Notes: generated by a model from the sequence alone, not told the origin. A DNA stretch of 15,554 nt from Nitrospirota bacterium (GCA_005877855.1 VBOF01000146.1:1-15554); one strand, 5' to 3'; positions 1 through 8,516 are shown, numbered from the stretch's first letter. Program-made: numbers and translations.

Positions 1-2
1 TC

Positions 3-305
3 CAGTGTGGTTATCGAGTCCGTACTGCGAAGAACGGACCGGCGGCCCTGGCTCTTGTTGAGCAACAGCCACCGCGTCTCATCATCGTTGACCTGACTAT
101 GCCGGATATGGACGGTGTCAAGTTAGTGAGGAAACTTCGAGAGCGGCAGGTCCAGTGTGCGGTGATCGCGTTTACCGGCAGCCGGGACGAGCGATTACTC
201 CGAGAGATTCTCGATCTCGGGGTCGTGGATATCATGGAAAAACCGGCTGATCCCGAGCGCCTTGCAGTAGCAATCCAGGTAGGTCTGATCCTCACAAGCC
301 GGTGA
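3..305 (+). CDS. Response regulator receiver domain protein, 5' truncated by window edge
   Basis: The reading frame is open from the left edge and encodes the last 100 residues of a CheY-like receiver. The phosphoacceptor is Asp30 of the visible part, in the strand IIVDLTMPDMDG. The switch Thr is Thr58 (AFTGS) and the conserved Lys is Lys80 (MEKP). The protein ends soon after the last receiver helix, so there is no C-terminal output domain. It is most likely a single-domain regulator, or one whose other domains lie upstream of the window. The hybrid kinase gene begins 9 bp after the stop codon, so the two are probably cotranscribed and may form a phosphorelay. Its output partner cannot be told from the sequence. 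Confidence 0.9.
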   Translation, partial: QCGYRVRTAKNGPAALALVEQQPPRLIIVDLTMPDMDGVKLVRKLRERQVQCAVIAFTGSRDERLLREILDLGVVDIMEKPADPERLAVAIQVGLILTSR

Positions 306-314
306 CCAAATGCC

Positions 315-2855
315 ATGACCGCTCTGACTATGCGCACGGGACAACGCAATGGACCCTATGTCTGGCTACCAGCCCTCATCGTTGTGATGATGGTGGTCGC
401 CCTGGTTTTTCTGGCGCGCGGCTTTTACTCCTTTCAAGCCAACGTGATCGCCACGACGGGAGAAAGCCTCGCCCTCGCAGCGTCTGACATTGCGGAGATG
501 GTGGATCGGATCCTCTTTGAACGGTACAGCGACGTAGTCATCGCAGCCAAAGCTGCGGCTTTCCAACAAAGGGACCGCAGAACGATGACGGAGTACCTGG
601 TTTCTTTGAAGAAAATCTACCCTGCTTATCTGTGGTTGGCTGTCACTGACTCCACCGGTCAAATCATCGCAGCCACCGACGCAGCCAGCGTCGGACAAGA
701 TCGGAACGCGAGCGATTGGTTTCAATACGTCCGCAAACAAAAAGGGGTCTATGCTCAGGATGCCCAAGTATTCAAGGAGTCGAGGGGGACCTTAGCCGTG
801 GCGTTCTCGGCGCCCATTCACGGCCCACACGGTGAGTTCCTTGGGGTGCTGACTTCCCGTGTCGGAATCCGAACGCTGGAGGAAATCTTCCTGAAAGCAG
901 TGCGCAGTTTCCAAGTACAGCGCGGGGCTGCAAGAATTCCTGAATACCAGTTTTTAACCAGGGACGGTGACGTCATCGCCGATTCGATCTTGAGACAAGA
1001 AGGGCAAGTGAATCTCAAACTGCTTGGCTTACCCTCCGCGCTCTTCACCGGATCGGCCGAGTCCGGTTATGTGGAGGAGATGCACCTGCGTCGCCATGTG
1101 CGGGTCGTCAGTGGGTATGCCCATACACGGGGGTATGGTGATTTGGGGGGATTCCACTGGGGGATTCTCGTACGGCTAGACCGCGACGCGATCCTGGCCT
1201 CTCTCCGATCGGACTTGCTGAAGGTCGGAATTGCCGGGGTCTTGTTGTGGTTGCCGATGGTGGCCGTGCTCGTCTGGACGACAAATCGCTTGCTCAGAGA
1301 ATGGAACCAGGCGCGGCAACTTAGTCGTGATAACGAACTCATTCTCAACTCGATGGACGAGGGTATTTTTGGTCTCGACTTGGAGGGGAAGACCACCTTT
1401 GTGAACCCGGCAGTGGTGAAGATGATCGGCTGGGAGGCAAAGGAGCTGATTGGGAAGACCCAGCACGATATTCTCCACCACTCAAAACCGGATGGGACCC
1501 CCTATCCTCGGGAAGAATGTCCGATCTATGCGGCGTTTCAGGATGGCCGCGTACACCGTGTGGCGGACGAAGTGTTCTGGAAAAAGGATGGGACAAGTTT
1601 CCCGGTCGAGTACATCAGCAACCCCATTCGTAATGAGCAAGGGCAGGTGGTGGGTGCGGTGGTGACGTTTCGTGATATGACGGAGAGCAAGAAACTCGAA
1701 GACCAGTTTCGCCACTCTCAGAAAATGGAGGCAATCGGGCGACTGGCCGGCGGCATCGCCCATGACTTCAACAACCTCCTCACGGTCATAAACGGCTATT
1801 GCGCGGAGCTGGCAAGCCAATTTCAGGAAAACCAACAACTGCGTAAGAGCCTAGAGGTGATCAGCAAAGCCGGAGAGCGCGCAGCAACACTCACCCGTCA
1901 ACTGCTGGCGTTTAGCCGCAGACAGGTCCTGCAGCCCAAGATTCTCGACCTCAACACAATCGTGACGAACATGGGCATGATGCTTCAGCGGACGATCGGG
2001 GAGGACATCGATCTCGTCACCGTGCTACGGCCTGGAATTGGATGGATCAAATCCGATCCGGGACAACTCGAACAGGTCATCATGAATCTGGCCGTCAACG
2101 CTCGGGACGCCATGCCTACAGGCGGGAAACTGACTATTGAGACCTCCAGTGCGGATTTGGAACATTCAGACGTCACCCAAGCCGAAGGCCTAGAACCCGG
2201 TCGGTACGTCATGTTGGCAGTCATCGACACAGGGAGCGGGATGGATGAAACGGTGAAGGCCCATCTTTTCGAACCCTTTTTTACGACTAAGTTGGAGGGT
2301 AAAGGGACGGGGTTAGGGCTCTCCACCGTGTACGGCATTGTCAAACAGAGCGGTGGCAACATCTCCGTGTACAGCGAACCGGGACATGGTACGACATTCA
2401 AGATCTACCTGCCCGCGGTCCAACAACCCAGCGAGACAGCCGAACCGAGTACCGGCAAAGCCAGGCCGCCAGGCGGCTCGGAGACGATCTTGTTGGCGGA
2501 GGACGAAGCGACCGTCAGAGAGTTGCTTGCCGACCTTCTCAGAGGAGGAGGTTACACCGTTCTCGTCGCGCGCGATAGCAAGGAGGCCTTCCAGCTTGCT
2601 GGTGATCATGCAGGGCCAATCCATCTGCTGCTCACCGATGTGGTGATGCCAGGAATAAGTGGATATGAGTTGTCTGAACGTCTGAAGTCCGCACGTCCAC
2701 ACATGAAGGTCCTGTATATGTCGGGCTATACCGACGTCGGCATTGTCCGCCACGGGTTGTTGAAACCCGGCCTGGCTTTCCTTCAAAAGCCCTTTCTGCC
2801 TGACGCCTTATTCGCCAAAGTGCGGGATGTGTTAGAAGCCCCCAGTCAACGCTAA
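315..2855 (+). CDS. Membrane-bound hybrid sensor histidine kinase (sensor-PAS-HisKA-HATPase-REC)
   Basis: The 846-residue protein has a first membrane segment at about 17-36 and a probable periplasmic sensor of the Cache/PDC type at about 40-295. A second membrane segment follows at about 302-322, then a PAS domain at about 338-458. HisKA has phospho-acceptor His483 in GGIAHDFNN. The HATPase_c domain shows an N box at 590-600 (Asn591, Asn595), a G1 box VIDTGSGMD at 636-644, an F box FEPFFTTK and a G2 box GKGTGLGLS at 662-670. The C-terminal receiver (about 723-843) has Asp775 (LLTDVVMPG) and Lys825. All catalytic motifs are intact, so an active kinase with an internal receiver is expected. 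The ligand is not predictable. ATG315 is used, but ATG330 is also possible, and neither has a clear ribosome binding site. The gene is less GC-rich than those after position 3250. Confidence 0.95.
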   Translation: MTALTMRTGQRNGPYVWLPALIVVMMVVALVFLARGFYSFQANVIATTGESLALAASDIAEMVDRILFERYSDVVIAAKAAAFQQRDRRTMTEYLVSLKKIYPAYLWLAVTDSTGQIIAATDAASVGQDRNASDWFQYVRKQKGVYAQDAQVFKESRGTLAVAFSAPIHGPHGEFLGVLTSRVGIRTLEEIFLKAVRSFQVQRGAARIPEYQFLTRDGDVIADSILRQEGQVNLKLLGLPSALFTGSAESGYVEEMHLRRHVRVVSGYAHTRGYGDLGGFHWGILVRLDRDAILASLRSDLLKVGIAGVLLWLPMVAVLVWTTNRLLREWNQARQLSRDNELILNSMDEGIFGLDLEGKTTFVNPAVVKMIGWEAKELIGKTQHDILHHSKPDGTPYPREECPIYAAFQDGRVHRVADEVFWKKDGTSFPVEYISNPIRNEQGQVVGAVVTFRDMTESKKLEDQFRHSQKMEAIGRLAGGIAHDFNNLLTVINGYCAELASQFQENQQLRKSLEVISKAGERAATLTRQLLAFSRRQVLQPKILDLNTIVTNMGMMLQRTIGEDIDLVTVLRPGIGWIKSDPGQLEQVIMNLAVNARDAMPTGGKLTIETSSADLEHSDVTQAEGLEPGRYVMLAVIDTGSGMDETVKAHLFEPFFTTKLEGKGTGLGLSTVYGIVKQSGGNISVYSEPGHGTTFKIYLPAVQQPSETAEPSTGKARPPGGSETILLAEDEATVRELLADLLRGGGYTVLVARDSKEAFQLAGDHAGPIHLLLTDVVMPGISGYELSERLKSARPHMKVLYMSGYTDVGIVRHGLLKPGLAFLQKPFLPDALFAKVRDVLEAPSQR

Positions 2856-2949
2856 GAAGCTCAGGGCGAAGAGAAAACCAGCCTATACCATTTCTGTCTC
2901 TAATGCGAAGTATGCTAAACTGCGAGCCAAAAGAAACGGGGGCTGCCCT

Positions 2950-3141
2950 ATGCCTTTCCTCAAACTGAACGAATTTTACGTCAACGTTGAGGGCATCTTT
3001 TATGTGCAGGAGCAAGGAGAGCAATATTTGGTGTGCTTTGACAGCGGCACGGACACGCCCAAAAAATCTTTTGTCAACAAACACTCGCCCGAAGCCAGCT
3101 CGCTCATGTCCGCACTCGGCATAGCTTCACCCCCTTCCTGA
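2950..3141 (+). CDS. Small hypothetical protein, 63 residues
   Basis: I do not recognise the family firmly. The protein has no signal peptide or membrane segment. Its pattern is two or three short beta strands (FYVNVEGIFYV, QYLVCFDSG) followed by a short C-terminal helix with ASSLMSAL. This faintly resembles small FlbD-like beta proteins, but that is only a shape resemblance. A G-rich stretch (CGGGGG) lies about 7 bases before the ATG and could act as a weak ribosome binding site. A -10-like TATGCT/TAAACT lies at 2911-2921. The gene stands alone, 94 bp after the kinase and convergent with selO. Its base composition matches the kinase rather than the GC-rich genes downstream. Confidence 0.6.
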   Translation: MPFLKLNEFYVNVEGIFYVQEQGEQYLVCFDSGTDTPKKSFVNKHSPEASSLMSALGIASPPS

Positions 3142-3184
3142 CGCGTAGCAGCTGAGCGCCTCCCGTACGCGCCACCGGCCTGTG

Positions 3185-3236
3185 AAAGAAAAACGGGGTC
3201 AGGCACATTTTCTCGGAAGAAAATGAGCCAGACCCC
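3185..3236 (-). terminator. Intrinsic terminator of selO, REP-like inverted repeat
   Basis: Arms at 3195-3213 and 3218-3236 form a 19-bp stem with two mismatches and a 4-base loop (CGGA on the plus strand). Read on the minus strand, the hairpin is followed by GTTTTTCTTTC (3194-3184). That is the layout of a rho-independent terminator 15 bp beyond the selO stop. On the plus strand no T-run follows it. The GGGGTCAGGCACATTTT arm also resembles dispersed palindromic sequences seen in many bacterial genomes, so it may be a mobile REP-type unit now serving as a terminator. Confidence 0.7.
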
Positions 3237-3250
3237 TGATGTCAGCGGGC

Positions 3251-4744
3251 CTACGAGGAGCAGCTCACGATGAGGTGCTTGCCCCAGTCGGGGGGCGGGG
3301 CGGCGTAGCGGTCCATTTCCGGCTGCTCGGCGAAGGGGTCACGGAGCAGCAGACGGAGGCGCTCGATCTCGGAGAAATCCTTCTGCTCCGTCGCCATCCG
3401 GATGGCCGTGTGGGCGAGATAGTTGCGGAGCACGTACTTGGGATTGACCCGTTTCATCCGCGCCGCCCGTTCTGCCTCTCGGCCCCCTTCGTCGCGGCTT
3501 CCCTCGGCCCAGAGACGCGCCTTGTACCGCTCGGCCCACTTGTCGAAGGCCTCCCGGTCCACGAAATAATCTCTGATCGTCTCGTTCCGTGCCTCCGGCG
3601 CCTGCTTGAAGTCGCAGAAGGCACGGAAGACGTTGGTATAGTCGGCGCCGCTCTCCCGCATCAGCTCCAGCAGGCCGCGGAGCAACGGATCGTCCCCGGG
3701 CAGCGCCTCGCGGAGCCCCAGCTTCGCCCGCATCAACTCCCCATAGTGCTCCGCAAACACCGCCTCGTAGGCGTCGAGCCCGGCCTTGATCGCCTCGTCG
3801 GGCGCCAGCGGCGTGAGGGCCTGGGCCAGACAGCGCAGATTGAAGTAGCCGATGTCCGGCTGGTTGTGGAACGCGTAGCGCCCCTGATGGTCGGAATGGT
3901 TGCAGATGAAGGCGGGATTGTAGGCTTCCAGGAACCCGAACGGGCCGTAATCGAGGGTCATCCCCAGGACGGACATGTTGTCGCTGTTCATGACGCCGTG
4001 CGCGAAGCCCACCGCCTGCCACTTGGCGATCAGGCGAGCCGTGCGGACCGCCGCCTCGTGGTAGAAGCGTGCGTAGGCATCAGGACGGCCCACCAGCTCG
4101 GGGAAATGCTGCGCGAGCACGTAGTCCGCCAGGGTCTTGAGGTGGTCGAACTGCCGTCGCCAGTAGAAGAACTCGAAGTGGCCGAACCGGACATGAGAAG
4201 GCGCGAGGCGCAGCAGCGTGGCGCCGGTCTCGACCTGCTCGCGCAGCACCTCTTCCTCGCTCCCCACCACGCAGAGGGCGCGCGTCGTGGCAATGCCCAG
4301 CCCGTGCATGGCCTCGCCGCAGAGGTACTCCCGGATGCAGGAGCGCAGGACGGCGCGGCCGTCGTCGTCGCGGGAGAAGGGCGTGAGCCCCGCGCCCTTG
4401 AGATGCAGGTCCCACTTCTCGCCCCGGCCGTTGCGGACCTCGCCCAGCAGGATCGCACGCCCGTCGCCGAGGCGGGAGACGTAGGCGCCAAACTGATGGC
4501 CGGCATAGACCATCGCCAGCGGCTCGCTGCCCGGCGGTAGGTACTGGCCCGCAAAGCAGCCGGCGAACTCCGGCCGCCTGGCCTCCTCCGGGTCGAGATC
4601 GAGCAAGGCCGCCGCTTCCGGGTTGAAGGCCACCAGGCACGGATTCTTCAGCGGCGTCGGCGTGACCTTCGCGTAGAAGACCTCGGGCAGCCGTGCAAAG
4701 GTGTTGTCGAACTGGAGCGTCTCGAGCGTTCTCAACTTAGACAT
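3251..4744 (-). CDS. selO: SelO/YdiU family protein adenylyltransferase
   Basis: This is a pseudokinase-fold enzyme that transfers AMP from ATP to protein Ser/Thr/Tyr residues; in known members it is linked to oxidative stress. The 497-residue length is close to E. coli YdiU. Visible motifs, counted from ATG4744, are YAGHQFG at 80-86, Lys116 in LKGAG, Asp255-Asn256 in NSDNMS and Asp265 in LDYGPFGF. The spacing of these residues matches the family's catalytic Lys, Asp/Asn and metal-binding Asp. The protein ends in SCSS. Its Cys495 takes the place of the selenocysteine of some eukaryotic members, and with Cys281 it may form the regulatory disulfide. TTG4747 lies in frame directly before the ATG, but ATG4744 fits the adjacent promoter better. 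The gene lies downstream of the epimerase, separated by a repeat-filled gap. Confidence 0.95.
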   Translation of the reverse strand: MSKLRTLETLQFDNTFARLPEVFYAKVTPTPLKNPCLVAFNPEAAALLDLDPEEARRPEFAGCFAGQYLPPGSEPLAMVYAGHQFGAYVSRLGDGRAILLGEVRNGRGEKWDLHLKGAGLTPFSRDDDGRAVLRSCIREYLCGEAMHGLGIATTRALCVVGSEEEVLREQVETGATLLRLAPSHVRFGHFEFFYWRRQFDHLKTLADYVLAQHFPELVGRPDAYARFYHEAAVRTARLIAKWQAVGFAHGVMNSDNMSVLGMTLDYGPFGFLEAYNPAFICNHSDHQGRYAFHNQPDIGYFNLRCLAQALTPLAPDEAIKAGLDAYEAVFAEHYGELMRAKLGLREALPGDDPLLRGLLELMRESGADYTNVFRAFCDFKQAPEARNETIRDYFVDREAFDKWAERYKARLWAEGSRDEGGREAERAARMKRVNPKYVLRNYLAHTAIRMATEQKDFSEIERLRLLLRDPFAEQPEMDRYAAPPPDWGKHLIVSCSS

Positions 4745-4750
4745 CAATAC

Positions 4751-4756
4751 ATTCTA
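4751..4756 (-). promoter_or_regulatory. -10-like element of selO, probable leaderless start
   Basis: On the minus strand TAGAAT lies 6 bases before ATG4744. A transcript started from it would begin at or very near the start codon. No Shine-Dalgarno sequence is present, and no convincing -35 hexamer can be seen. The assignment rests on the -10 sequence, its spacing, and the same arrangement at other genes in the window. Confidence 0.4.
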
Positions 4757-4800
4757 GCCCACCCTCGCCCTCTTCCTGCAAGCAGGGCGATCCGAATAAA

Positions 4801-4828
4801 GATCCTTCATATCGCTCAAGGATGACAG
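4801..4828. repeat. Single arm of a dispersed palindromic repeat
   Basis: These 28 bases (starting GATCCTTCA and ending GGATGACAG) match the right arm of the palindrome at 15045-15071 with a few substitutions and one extra base. The opposite arm is missing here. The arm runs, with one base between, into the modular repeat copy that begins at 4830, giving a composite of two repeat families. Confidence 0.65.
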
Positions 4829-4829
4829 C

Positions 4830-4968
4830 GAGAGCGGGTGGCGCCGAGCGGGCGCCCGGGCGGAGCGCAGCGCGACTTGCTTGATTGAGGGCCGGCCAGC
4901 CGCGTCGTAGGTGCGACTTGCTTCGCTTCGCGGAGCACCCAAGATGCGCTGGCCGGTCGGCGGAGCGC
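4830..4968. repeat. Modular intergenic repeat, copy A (modules 1 and 2)
   Basis: Module 1 (4830-4880, ending GCAGCGCGACTTGC) is shared with copies at 6131 and 7016. Module 2 (4881-4968, 88 bases) matches 7055-7142 at about 84 of 88 positions with no gap. Module 2 is an imperfect palindrome: GGCCGGCCAGC at 4890-4900 pairs with GCTGGCCGGTC at 4948-4958 (10 of 11). An inner GGTGC/GCACC pair and a GCTTCGCTTCGC stretch lie in the loop. The copy stops three bases before the epimerase stop codon. Confidence 0.85.
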
Positions 4969-4971
4969 CTG

Positions 4972-6075
<1,104 letters not shown>

Positions 6076-6084
6076 CGCTCGCGC

Positions 6085-6114
6085 ACTCTACAATGTCGGG
6101 GCGTAGCCTGTCAC
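6085..6114 (-). promoter_or_regulatory. Promoter of the epimerase gene
   Basis: On the minus strand, GTGACA (6114-6109), an 18-base spacer and TAGAGT (6090-6085) form a sigma70-like promoter whose -10 element ends 9 bases before ATG6075. Initiation would leave a leader of only a few bases or none. No Shine-Dalgarno sequence is present. Confidence 0.5.
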
Positions 6115-6130
6115 GCGAGAATGTCTGTAA

Positions 6131-6292
6131 GAGAGCGGGTGGCGCCGAGCGGGACCCTGGCGGAGCGCAGCGCGACTTGCCGGGGCACCCGTTGCTCCGC
6201 TGATTGCAACGGGTCGAACGCGGAGCGCGAGCTGATGACCCGTTGCATCAGAAGAGCAACAGGTGCCCCGGTGGATCGGCGACAGGACCCGC
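6131..6292. repeat. Modular intergenic repeat, copy B (modules 1 and 3)
   Basis: Module 1 (6131-6180) matches copy A and copy C. The module 2 palindrome is absent. In its place are two related hairpins: ACCCGTTGC/GCAACGGGT at 6187-6195 and 6206-6214 (perfect 9-bp stem), and ACCCGTTGC/GCAACAGGT at 6238-6246 and 6256-6264 (one mismatch). The piece from CGGAGCGCGAGCT (6221-6233) to CAGGACCCGC (6283-6292) is shared with copy C. It fills the divergent gap between the epimerase and msrA. The remaining bases up to 6371 hold several TAGAAT/TATAGA-like hexamers at 6322-6347 that may belong to an msrA promoter. Confidence 0.8.
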
Positions 6293-6371
6293 AATCATGT
6301 GGCTGAGTAACGTTCGCGGGCTAGGATAGACTAGAATACACTATAGAGGCAGAACGCACGAGGCAGAGACC

Positions 6372-6998
6372 ATGGACAAGCGCATCACGATCGGATTGTT
6401 CCTTGTCGCCATCCTGCTGGCCGGCGCGGTGTCCGCGGCGACGGACGGCACGCCAGGCGCCGACAGCCGGCGACTGGAGAAGGCCACGTTCGCGGGCGGG
6501 TGCTTCTGGTGCATGGAAGAGGCGTTGGACAAGGTGGACGGCGTAGTCTCCACCACGTCCGGCTATACCGGCGGCATGAGGAAGAATCCGACCTACGAGG
6601 ACGTGTCGGCCGGGGAAACCGGCCACGCGGAGTCGGTCGAGGTCCTCTTCGATCCCGCCAAGGTCAGCTACGCCATGCTCTTGCAGGTCTTCTGGCACAA
6701 CATTGATCCCACCACGCCAGACCGGCAATTCTGTGACTATGGACTTCAATACCGCTCGGCCATCTTCTACCACGACGAGACGCAGAAGCGGCTTGCTGAG
6801 GAATCGAAGAAGGCGCTGGTGAAGTCCAAGCGATTCCAAGGGCTGATCGTCACCGAGATCGTGCCGGCCTCGGAGTTCTATCCCGCCGAGGAGTACCACC
6901 AGAACTTCTACGAGAAGAACCCGATCCGGTACCGGCTCTACAAGTTCAACTGCGGCCGGGCCCAGCGCCTCGAGCAACTCTGGGGCAAAAAAGAATAA
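6372..6998 (+). CDS. msrA: Peptide-methionine (S)-S-oxide reductase MsrA, exported form
   Basis: The enzyme reduces methionine-S-sulfoxide in proteins. The 208-residue protein starts with a signal peptide (MDKR, then a hydrophobic stretch to about 20, likely cut after VSA at 22), so it probably acts in the periplasm. The catalytic motif GCFWC places the nucleophile at Cys44, with Cys47 next to it. GYTGG at 64-68, GHAESVEV at 84-91 and the QYRSAIFYHDE block are typical of the family. Cys194 near the end may be the resolving cysteine. The usual NRQGxDxGxQYRS stretch reads DRQFCDYGLQYRS here, adding Cys121. A purine-rich GAGGCAGAG precedes the ATG. The gene stands alone between two repeat copies, and there is no msrB in the window. 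Confidence 0.95.
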   Translation: MDKRITIGLFLVAILLAGAVSAATDGTPGADSRRLEKATFAGGCFWCMEEALDKVDGVVSTTSGYTGGMRKNPTYEDVSAGETGHAESVEVLFDPAKVSYAMLLQVFWHNIDPTTPDRQFCDYGLQYRSAIFYHDETQKRLAEESKKALVKSKRFQGLIVTEIVPASEFYPAEEYHQNFYEKNPIRYRLYKFNCGRAQRLEQLWGKKE

Positions 6999-7015
6999 GC
7001 GGATGGCGCGGGCGA

Positions 7016-7205
7016 CGCCGAGCGGGCGCCCTGGCGGAGCGCAGCGCGACTTGCTTGATTTACGGCCGGCCAGCCGCGTCGTAGGTGCGACTTGCTTCGC
7101 TTCGCGGAGCACCCAAGACGTGCTGGCCGGTCGGCGGAGCGCGAGCTTTGACCCGTTGCATTTGCGGAGCAACGGGTACCCCGGCTGCTCGGTGGCAGGA
7201 CCCGC
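7016..7205. repeat. Modular intergenic repeat, copy C (modules 1, 2 and 3)
   Basis: This is the longest copy. Module 1 (7016-7054) is shared with A and B, module 2 (7055-7142) with A, and module 3 (about 7135-7205) with B. Module 3 carries a perfect 9-bp hairpin ACCCGTTGC/GCAACGGGT at 7151-7159 and 7169-7177. The shared CAGGACCCGC is at 7196-7205. All three copies have the same orientation. It occupies most of the 249-bp gap between msrA and asd and ends about 30 bases before the asd promoter element. No reading frame in it looks like a protein. Confidence 0.85.
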
Positions 7206-7233
7206 GCAGGTGGCGATCGTGATCCCTTTGGGT

Positions 7234-7239
7234 TAGAAT
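7234..7239 (+). promoter_or_regulatory. -10-like element of asd, probable leaderless start
   Basis: TAGAAT ends 8 bases before the asd ATG, and the intervening AGGCGACC is at most a weak ribosome binding site. A possible poor -35 (TGGCGA, 7211-7216) lies 17 bases upstream. Transcription from here would start at or within about 2 bases of the start codon. Confidence 0.45.
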
Positions 7240-7247
7240 AGGCGACC

Positions 7248-8267
7248 ATGAATGCGAAACCGGCATACACCGTCGCGGTCGTCGGGGCCACCGGCGCCGT
7301 CGGCACCGAGATGATCGAGATCCTGGAGGAGCGCAAGTTCCCTGTGGGGGAGCTGCGGCCGCTGGCCTCGTACCGGTCGGCTGGCGGTCTTGTCACGTTC
7401 CACGAACAGGAGCTCGTCGTCCGGGAGTTGACCCAGGACTCCTTCGAGGGCGTAGATATCGCCCTCTTCTCGGCAGGCGCCGACATCAGCCGGGAGTACG
7501 CCCCCATCGCCGCCAAGGCCGGCGCGGTGGTGATCGACAACAGCTCCGCCTGGCGGATGGGGAAGGACGTGCCACTGGTGGTGCCGGAGGTCAACCGCGC
7601 CGACATCGCCAAGCACAAGGGCATCATCGCCAATCCGAACTGCTCCACGGTCCAGATGGTGGTCGCGCTGAAGCCCTTGCACGACCGGGCGCGCATCAGG
7701 CGGATCGTCGTGACCACGTTCCAGTCCGTGTCCGGCACCGGCAAGGAGGCCATGGACGAGCTGCTGGAGCAGGCGCAAGACCTCCTGTCCTTCAAGGAGC
7801 TCGCGCCCAAGGTCTATCCGTACCAGATCGCCTTCAACTGCCTGCCGCACATCGACGACTTCCTGCCGAGCGGGTACACGAAAGAAGAGATGAAGCTGCT
7901 GAACGAGACCCGCAAGATCATGGGCGACGACTCGATCCGGGTGACGGCGACGACCGTGCGGGTGCCGGTGTACGTCGGGCACTCGGAGTCGGTGAACATC
8001 GAGACCGAGAAGAAGCTGACGGCCAACGAGGCGCGCGCGATCCTCTGTGAGGCGCCAGGAGTCCTGCTCTACGACGACCCGGTCCACAAGATCTATCCGA
8101 TGCCGATCGACGTGGCGGGGAAGGACGAGGTGTTCGTGGGCCGCATCCGCGAGGACGAGTCCGTCCCCAACGGCCTTAACCTCTGGATCGTGGCGGACAA
8201 TTTGCGGAAAGGGGCAGCCCTGAACGCAATTCAGATCGCGGAAGAATTGATTGCCGCCGCCCGCTAA
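7248..8267 (+). CDS. asd: Aspartate-semialdehyde dehydrogenase
   Basis: The enzyme converts L-aspartyl-4-phosphate to L-aspartate-4-semialdehyde with NADPH, the branch point to lysine/diaminopimelate, threonine and methionine. The 339-residue length is usual for the family. The N-terminal nucleotide-binding loop is GATGAVG at 13-19. The catalytic cysteine is Cys132 in NPNCST. The FQSVSGTG segment starts at 158, and the substrate/acid-base His is His245 in VYVGHSE. The C-terminal GLNLWIVADNLRKGAALNAIQIAE is standard for the enzyme. The gene leads a plus-strand run; the next gene starts 8 bp after its stop, so an operon is likely. Confidence 0.98.
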   Translation: MNAKPAYTVAVVGATGAVGTEMIEILEERKFPVGELRPLASYRSAGGLVTFHEQELVVRELTQDSFEGVDIALFSAGADISREYAPIAAKAGAVVIDNSSAWRMGKDVPLVVPEVNRADIAKHKGIIANPNCSTVQMVVALKPLHDRARIRRIVVTTFQSVSGTGKEAMDELLEQAQDLLSFKELAPKVYPYQIAFNCLPHIDDFLPSGYTKEEMKLLNETRKIMGDDSIRVTATTVRVPVYVGHSESVNIETEKKLTANEARAILCEAPGVLLYDDPVHKIYPMPIDVAGKDEVFVGRIREDESVPNGLNLWIVADNLRKGAALNAIQIAEELIAAAR

Positions 8268-8275
8268 TCGAGGTG

Positions 8276-8515
8276 ATGCCTACGGACCTGAGCGACTTCG
8301 GGAAGATTCTGATCGGGATCGGAATCGTGATCGTCCTGATGGGCGCCGTTCTCGTCTTGGCCGGACGCCTCCCCGGTGTGTTCGGCCCGATCGGCAAGCT
8401 CCCCGGCGACATCCTGATCAAGCGTGCCAGCTTCACGTTCTACTTCCCCATCACCACCAGTATCCTGGCGAGCGTCATCCTGAGCCTGCTGGCCTGGCTC
8501 CTGTTCAGGAAATAA
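8276..8515 (+). CDS. DUF2905 family small membrane protein
   Basis: The 79-residue protein has two membrane helices (about 10-30 and 57-76) joined by the conserved stretch GRLPGVFGPIGKLPGDILI and then FTFYFPITTS, which mark the DUF2905 family. Its function is unknown; it probably sits in the inner membrane. GTG8273 is in frame directly before ATG8276. The ATG is preferred by comparison with the family, although the GAGGTG that could act as ribosome binding site lies directly against it. It is squeezed between asd and the SpoIID gene with 8 bp and 1 bp gaps, which supports cotranscription. Confidence 0.9.
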   Translation: MPTDLSDFGKILIGIGIVIVLMGAVLVLAGRLPGVFGPIGKLPGDILIKRASFTFYFPITTSILASVILSLLAWLLFRK

Positions 8516-8516
8516 C

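Noticed and set aside
3251..3265. Possible selenocysteine end of SelO
   Set aside because: The C terminus reads SCSS with an ordinary cysteine codon and a TAG stop. There is no in-frame TGA to recode.
3239..4540. Long plus-strand open frame of 433 codons opposite selO
   Set aside because: It is antisense to a gene with all SelO motifs. Its translation is low-complexity Arg/Glu/Val-rich sequence typical of the complement of a GC-rich gene.
4745..4747. TTG as start codon of selO
   Set aside because: It is in frame, but the next codon is ATG. The -10 element would put the 5' end of the transcript at the ATG rather than before the TTG.
6321..7172. Minus-strand frame of 283 codons across msrA and the repeat
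   Set aside because: It is antisense to msrA, whose active-site motif and signal peptide are clear. The rest is repeat sequence.
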